Assembly (NCBI GenBank): GCA_947069175.1
Contig: CAMTDV010000012.1
Coordinates: 37,790,341 to 37,854,340, forward strand
DNA length: 64,000 bases
Direction of reading: 5' to 3'
DNA from: Scalesia atractyloides
Lineage: Eukaryota > Streptophyta > Magnoliopsida > Asterales > Asteraceae
Positions 59,247-64,000 of this stretch are shown piece by piece (the stretch's first letter is position 1; each line of letters starts with the position of its first letter). The notes beneath the pieces are model-generated. The model made no database searches. It had not been told where the DNA came from and saw only the letters and a program-made list of their open reading frames with translations. The position numbers were made by a program, and so were the translations under genes.

Positions 59247-60632
59247 CTAAACGATAGGAATTGAATCTGGATCTTCGGCGAAGAGGACTAGTTGAGTATC
59301 TTCATCTGGGCCGTCATTATCTTCGACAGGATTGGCGTTGATATTGAAGACTCTTCCTCTTGCTGGTGGCATAGTGGTTGGGTTTTCTTGGTTTACTTGG
59401 TTAACTGGGTTTGATTGGGCTTGAGTGTTGACAACGTTAACCAATTGAGGGCATGTGTTTCTAAAGTGGGTAGGGTCGCCACAATTGAAGCAAGCTCGAG
59501 CATATGGGGACATGGGATATTGAGGTTGGTGATAAGTTTGGGCCATGTTTTGAGTAGGGGAAAAGGTTTGGTCTTGAAAGGTGCGACAAACATTGCTCAG
59601 ATGACCATAGTGTCCACAAGTTGCACATAGACGACAAGGTACGGTATGGGGATGGTGATAAAAACAGTTGTTGCATCGAGGGTGAGGTCCAAGATATGGT
59701 TTCTTATTTGGGTAAGCTGAGTTGGGTGCCACTTGGGTGATTGGGATAGCTCGGATGGGTATGGCGTGAAAAACGGGTTGATTTCGTTGAGTAGCAGCGA
59801 AAAGTCGCCCGACTCTTCTTCTCTTAGGATTGGGTTGAGAAGGTGATTCGGGTTGAGTGGAGTCGGAGGTTTCAGTCGATTCTTTATCCTTCTTCTTCTC
59901 CTCCTTGAAGTCTTTGTTTCGGATTCGGTTCTCGGTGAGCTCTGTTGCTAGCTCCATTGCTGCTTCCAAAGTTGCAGGCTTGGTACTTATCACAGGGTCT
60001 TGAATCTTTGACGGAAGACCACGAATGTAGTGCTCGATCAAACGGTAGAGGGAGATAAACATGTTGGGTACCATTTGATGTAATTCGAGGAACCTTTTGT
60101 TGTAGGTGGTGTGGTCTCCTTCCATTTGCTTCAATGAGTAAAATTCATCTTCTAACTTCTTGATTTCGCTCCTTGGGCAAAATCGTCTAGTCATGATTTC
60201 CTTCAATTCGTTCCAAGTTAAGGTCATAGCATCTTCAACACCTCATTTGGCCTTCTCTGTGTTCCACCAAGTAAGTGCTATCCCATATAGTCGACCGGTA
60301 GCATAACGCACTTTGCGATCATCAGGGCAATCGCAATTTAGAAAAGTATTCTCCATTTCTTCAAACCAATGGAGGAGAGCGGTGACGCCTTCAGTCCCTT
60401 TGTATTTCGGAGGGTCGCATGATTTGAAATGCTTGTAGGTACATTTAGTGGTATTTGAGGGAGAGTTGAAAATGTTTTGGTTTGCTTGATTGACAGGATT
60501 ATTGGTAAGTGCTTGTTGAACTTGGATTACAATGTTGGGTATTACGGCAGCCATTTGTTGAGCGATTAAGGCAGCCATGCGTTCGCGGGCTTTTCTTGCT
60601 CTCGTCTTCCTACGGGCGAGGTTAGAAGACAT
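59247..60632 (-). pseudogene. Element B gag with one in-frame stop
   Basis: It has the same 461-codon length as element A's gag and the same domains: Retrotrans_gag core, charged linker, knuckles CATCGHYGHLSNVC and CFNCGDPTHFRNTC, and ending at ARGRVFNINA plus an acidic tail. Codon 130 (60243-60245) is TGA where element A has CGA, a typical C-to-T change. No other frame break occurs. Translation would give a 129-residue fragment lacking both zinc knuckles. Because B's LTRs are almost identical, it either moved with gag supplied by another copy or acquired the stop after insertion. Confidence 0.9.
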
Positions 60633-60649
60633 CTACAATGAATACATGA

Positions 60650-61412
60650 CAAGAGTATGAGTTTGATGCTTTTGAGATCATGGGTCGCATTCAGGAATGA
60701 ACATTCATAAAATAATTATAGAAAAATACTACATCCATAGGATGTCTTGGGCTTTGCTCGCTGTTAGGCCCGTCATGCCGCCATACTTTACCTGTGTAAT
60801 CATGTGGGCCCCCATGAATACCGGTTTTTCATATGGTTCGCACGGTTTCTGCCTGGTTGCGTACACAAAAACCCGGAGAAAATCGAGAAATATGTATACA
60901 ACGTGTGATATTCGGAATGTGTCCAGGTGTAGACACGGTGACACCTCAAAGTAGGGTTAGTTCGAACGACGTTTGGTGTGGCATGCTTTGGCCTAATAGG
61001 TCCTTCGTACTCTCATCGTTGGTCCCCAGGTAGGCAAACTGGTCCGTTATATTGGATTTATACGAATGCCAGCCTAGACAGGACGTTCCGACTACCGGTA
61101 CTTGTACCCTTCCAGTTACTACATGCCCGTCGCAGAACTTACTTTGATGAGAATTGAAAATTGCACAAAATCTTTGGATAATGAGAGTATGAAAATAAAT
61201 TGAATACATGAACATCGATATATGTATAATGAATATGTATATATGTATAATGAATATGTATATGAGCATGTATGTTTGACTGGAATGTAAACAAATATGA
61301 AACAAATAAATATCACAAGTTTGTATGTAACCACCTAATCAATTTAAAATTTAGGCAGACTATAGTATAGGCTCTAAGGGTCTAATAACCTATCCTATAT
61401 CCCTATAGTCAT
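60650..61412 (-). other. Element B leader between primer site and gag
   Basis: Strongly conserved with the element A leader (29640-30388). No sense ORF of note. Confidence 0.6.
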
Positions 61413-61425
61413 GGCTCTGATACCA
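61413..61425 (-). other. Element B primer-binding site (initiator Met tRNA)
   Basis: The minus strand reads TGGTATCAGAGCC, three bases from the right LTR, exactly as in element A. Confidence 0.9.
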
Positions 61426-62522
61426 ATCTGTCACACCCCGACCCGCAGCGGAAAAGGTGATCGGGGCATGATTGGGTTATCATCAAAGCTCATGACATTT
61501 ATTAAGCGTTTCATATTCATTAATACAAATTAAATGGAAATTTACAATGATTACTACAACATGATCTAACTAACAATCTAAACTTCTTTGTTCTCTTCTA
61601 AGGCACATCCTATGTTTTCCTTGCTTCAACCTGTTCACCTGTATCATGTGTAAAAAGGTTTTTGGATCAACATAATGTTGGCGAGTGAATCCTATGGAAA
61701 ACATTTGAACAAATTTATTAAATTGATTATGAAATATGTGCACAACCAAACATGAGTAAAATTAGATGTAACTTGATCAACAATCATAAGATGTTAAATG
61801 AAACACTCATGAATAATAATGGAACAATTAAAGGCACGCGATGCTCAACTCGTCTCTCACGAGGAACTGAGGGGCCTGATGAATGAATTGCATAAACATG
61901 ATGATATGAATGACACAACTACAAACAATATAAACTCAATGAAACACACATGTACAATAATGAATTTGAATTGAAGCACGCGATGTTCTACTCGTCTCCC
62001 ACGAGGAACTGATGGGCTTAATGTATGAGTTTCATGTAATTTGACAAAAGGAATATAAGTAATTCACAACAATTAAACAATCTAAGTTTAAGTCATGTTG
62101 TGGTATGGCACAAGTTTAAATAAATAAAATAATAAATTTCATAACACATGACACACCCCAAAACGTGTAATTTAAAAGGGGGAATTGTAAGATTCACTCA
62201 CAGTGGGTGCGTTCGGTTGATGACGTTGAATGCACGCGAAGTGGTTTTAACCACGAGTGAGATTTAACCTAGATAAATCGCATTATGGTTTGGTAAGTAA
62301 ACGGATTTTATTAAACTATTTTAGTAGAATTTTTGGGTGTATTTTTGTGAGTTTGAGGCTATTTTCTAACCTTAAAAAAATGTTATTTTTAAGTATTTAT
62401 AATTGATTTTTAATTAAAATAATTAAATAAAAATAATAAAAAATATTTTATTTTTTTCTGCTACAGTGACCTTGACCGGTTGACTTTGACTGGCGTTGAC
62501 CGGTTCGGAAGGCATATTATTG

Positions 62523-63117
62523 TGCGCTGGGTGAGGCTCGAACCCGAGACCTCTCGTACGCGTGCACGCAGCTCTACCAACTGAGCTACGTGTCTAACCC
62601 GTTATATATCCGATTTTAATTACATATATACATTAATTAGAATTAAACAGAAATCCTTTTTATTTTAAAAACAGTTTAAACGACACGGTCATGCACTCCA
62701 CAGGTCTCGAACCCGGGACCTGTGGTTTAATCCAACACACAGTCCACCGCTGGACTGTGTGTTCAACATGTTATATCATTCGGTTTTTATTATACTTAAG
62801 TACTAATTATTTATTTCCTTTTCTGCCTTAATTAAAAAGAAGAGATAATGGTCCGAGTCGGTGCTGAAGACCGGACTCGAACTCGTGACCTGTGATATAA
62901 ACAAACACACAGTCCACCGCTGGACTGTGTGTCTAACTTGGTTATTATTCCGGTTATCAATATACTTAACATATACTAGTGACGACTCCGGTTCAGTTAA
63001 ACAAAAAATTGGTTTTTATTAAAGGCAGCGTGTGTGAGACGGGAATCGAACTCGAGACCTTTGCATGTTTAACGTTTTATGTGCACACAGTCAACCACTG
63101 GACTGTGTGTCTAACCC
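62523..63117 (-). other. Four sense tRNA-like modules, element B right LTR
   Basis: The same four modules as in the left LTR, shifted by 6,992 bp. The last has one change in the hairpin stem (AGTCAACCACTGG against AGTCCACCACTGG). Confidence 0.7.
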
Positions 63118-63817
63118 GATTAATTTCATGATTTTAATTATACTTATAATATAACGAGTACATCGTCTTCTTCATCAAAGTTGAACCAGAATTCGGAAAT
63201 CGACTGGTTCAAAGTTTTTATCGGTTTATTAGTGTTTTACAGTTGATTAAGGTGAGATAATTGTGAAAAAGGAAAAGAAATTTGGCGGAGAAGTATACCG
63301 ACTGGATCCTCTGTTTTCCGGCAGAAACTCCGGCGACAGAATTTACCTCCGGCGACGTGTTCCGTATAGCAGCTAGTCTCCGGAAAGCTTGGAAAAGGTA
63401 AGGGTGACTTCGGTATAAACTTAGGAGGTTCAGAAAAGCTCGGCAATGGGGAAACCGGTTTTCCGGCGACGAACAGATTTATTCCGGCGAGTGGAATTAC
63501 GCCGTGAAAAGATGTGTTTTTGAGAGAAAAGGTTTGTCGTCGGTTGTAGGTCAATTTATAGGGGAAAAACGAGATGCACTTGGTCTGATTTCCGACTGTG
63601 TTCGTTTATTTAAATTTTCCGGCGGTTATGATTTTGGTCGCGGACTTCAAACATCGGTTATAACCGATATCTGGTTAATGGTTTACGTTATAACGTAAAT
63701 TGTAGTTAAGATTCGCGGGATTTCCGGGATTCCGACGACTGAATCGTTTGGGCGCCGATTTTGAATTCGTAACGACACTTTATCAATTAAATGATTCTAT
63801 TATTTCACAAGAAGCAT

Positions 63818-63895
63818 CCGTGGCGCAGTGGTTTGTGTGTGAGGTGATAAGTTGCTGAGTGACTCGGTACAGACCCGGGTTCGAAACCCGGCAGA
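63818..63895 (+). other. Antisense tRNA-like module, element B right LTR
   Basis: Identical by eye to the module at 56826-56903. Confidence 0.65.
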
Positions 63896-64000
63896 AACAA
63901 ATCATTTTTATTTTGCGATTTTTGACAGTTTTTCAAAAACTAAATATATATTACCGTATAATAATTGATTACGGATCGTTTAAAAATATTTTGGGCATTT

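Larger units (their letters stand above)
54437..64000 (-). mobile_element. Element B: second gag-only LTR retrotransposon, right LTR cut by the window end
   Basis: The left LTR is 54437-57089, the internal region 57090-61428, and the right LTR starts at 61429 and runs off the window. It is read on the minus strand, with the same primer site and gag as element A. The left 5-bp flank is TCTTC (54432-54436); its partner should lie just past the right LTR, about 80 bp beyond the window. Over the 2.57 kb visible, the two LTRs differ at only a few positions (for example near 55137 against 62129, and 56101 against 63093), so this insertion is very recent. No pol is present. Confidence 0.93.
61429..64000 (-). 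repeat. Element B 5' LTR (right copy, truncated by the window)
   Basis: Almost identical to 54437-57008, at an offset of 6,992 bp. About 80 bp of the LTR lie outside the window. Confidence 0.93.

Overview
The window looks like nuclear DNA of a eudicot, AT-rich and intron-rich, and heavy with LTR retrotransposons, MITEs and Mutator-like elements. I favour Asteraceae because the long 'TGTCACACCCCGACCCGCAGCGG' type of LTR terminus feels typical of that family. That is recall, not proof. There is no prokaryotic-style gene organisation. Most single-frame ORFs are noise; the real host genes are spliced and were reconstructed here from splice sites and protein similarity.

Host genes. (1) 3517-5839, minus strand: first six coding exons of PIR (CYFIP/SRA1 family), a subunit of the SCAR/WAVE complex. 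Its next intron is entered by a Ty1/copia element that fills 1-3446. (2) 11009-14907, plus strand: four exons of mitochondrial ribosomal protein uS9 (RPS9M type), with two one-base frame breaks. (3) 35468-40896, plus strand: a complete 16-exon PELOTA (Dom34) ribosome-rescue factor of 378 residues. (4) 47252-49624, minus strand: an unrecognised membrane-anchored acidic repeat protein with several one-base frame breaks.

Mobile DNA, left to right. A copia element (1-3446). A decayed MULE transposase (6.7-7.4 kb). A probable copia-type LTR (8704-9688) carrying a hAT-like MITE. Nested GC-rich MITEs in the RPS9M intron. A tRNA-headed SINE with 12-bp target duplications (15955-16272). A solo LTR (16401-18628, TSD TTCTA). 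A plastid rpoB-like fragment (about 19956-20182). Then a three-level nest: a MULE-like TIR element (20698-35257, 9-bp TSD) holds a solo LTR of another family (21044-33826, TSD TTAAA), which holds a complete 9.35-kb gag-only retroelement, element A (23373-32721, TSD CTTCA). The right edge of this nest is only 210 bp before the PELOTA start codon. PELOTA's last intron carries a Pack-MULE-like element with a cysteine-protease fragment. Further right are Harbinger-type accessory-gene remains, a second Pack-MULE-like element (43.3-44.5 kb), several MITEs and a MULE transposase remnant. A second, very young gag-only element, B, runs from 54437 past the window end.

The most unusual system is the gag-only retroelement family (elements A and B, plus the solo LTR at 16.4 kb). 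It is a large non-autonomous LTR element transcribed on the minus strand, with a Met-initiator tRNA primer site and one gag ORF ending where protease should start. In place of pol it has tandem arrays of an imperfectly repeated hairpin unit. Each 2.2-2.65-kb LTR carries three or four tRNA-like modules in the sense direction and one in the antisense direction, with recognisable Pol III A- and B-box sequences. The LTR tRNA-like arrays and the tandem hairpins are the items I would check first.
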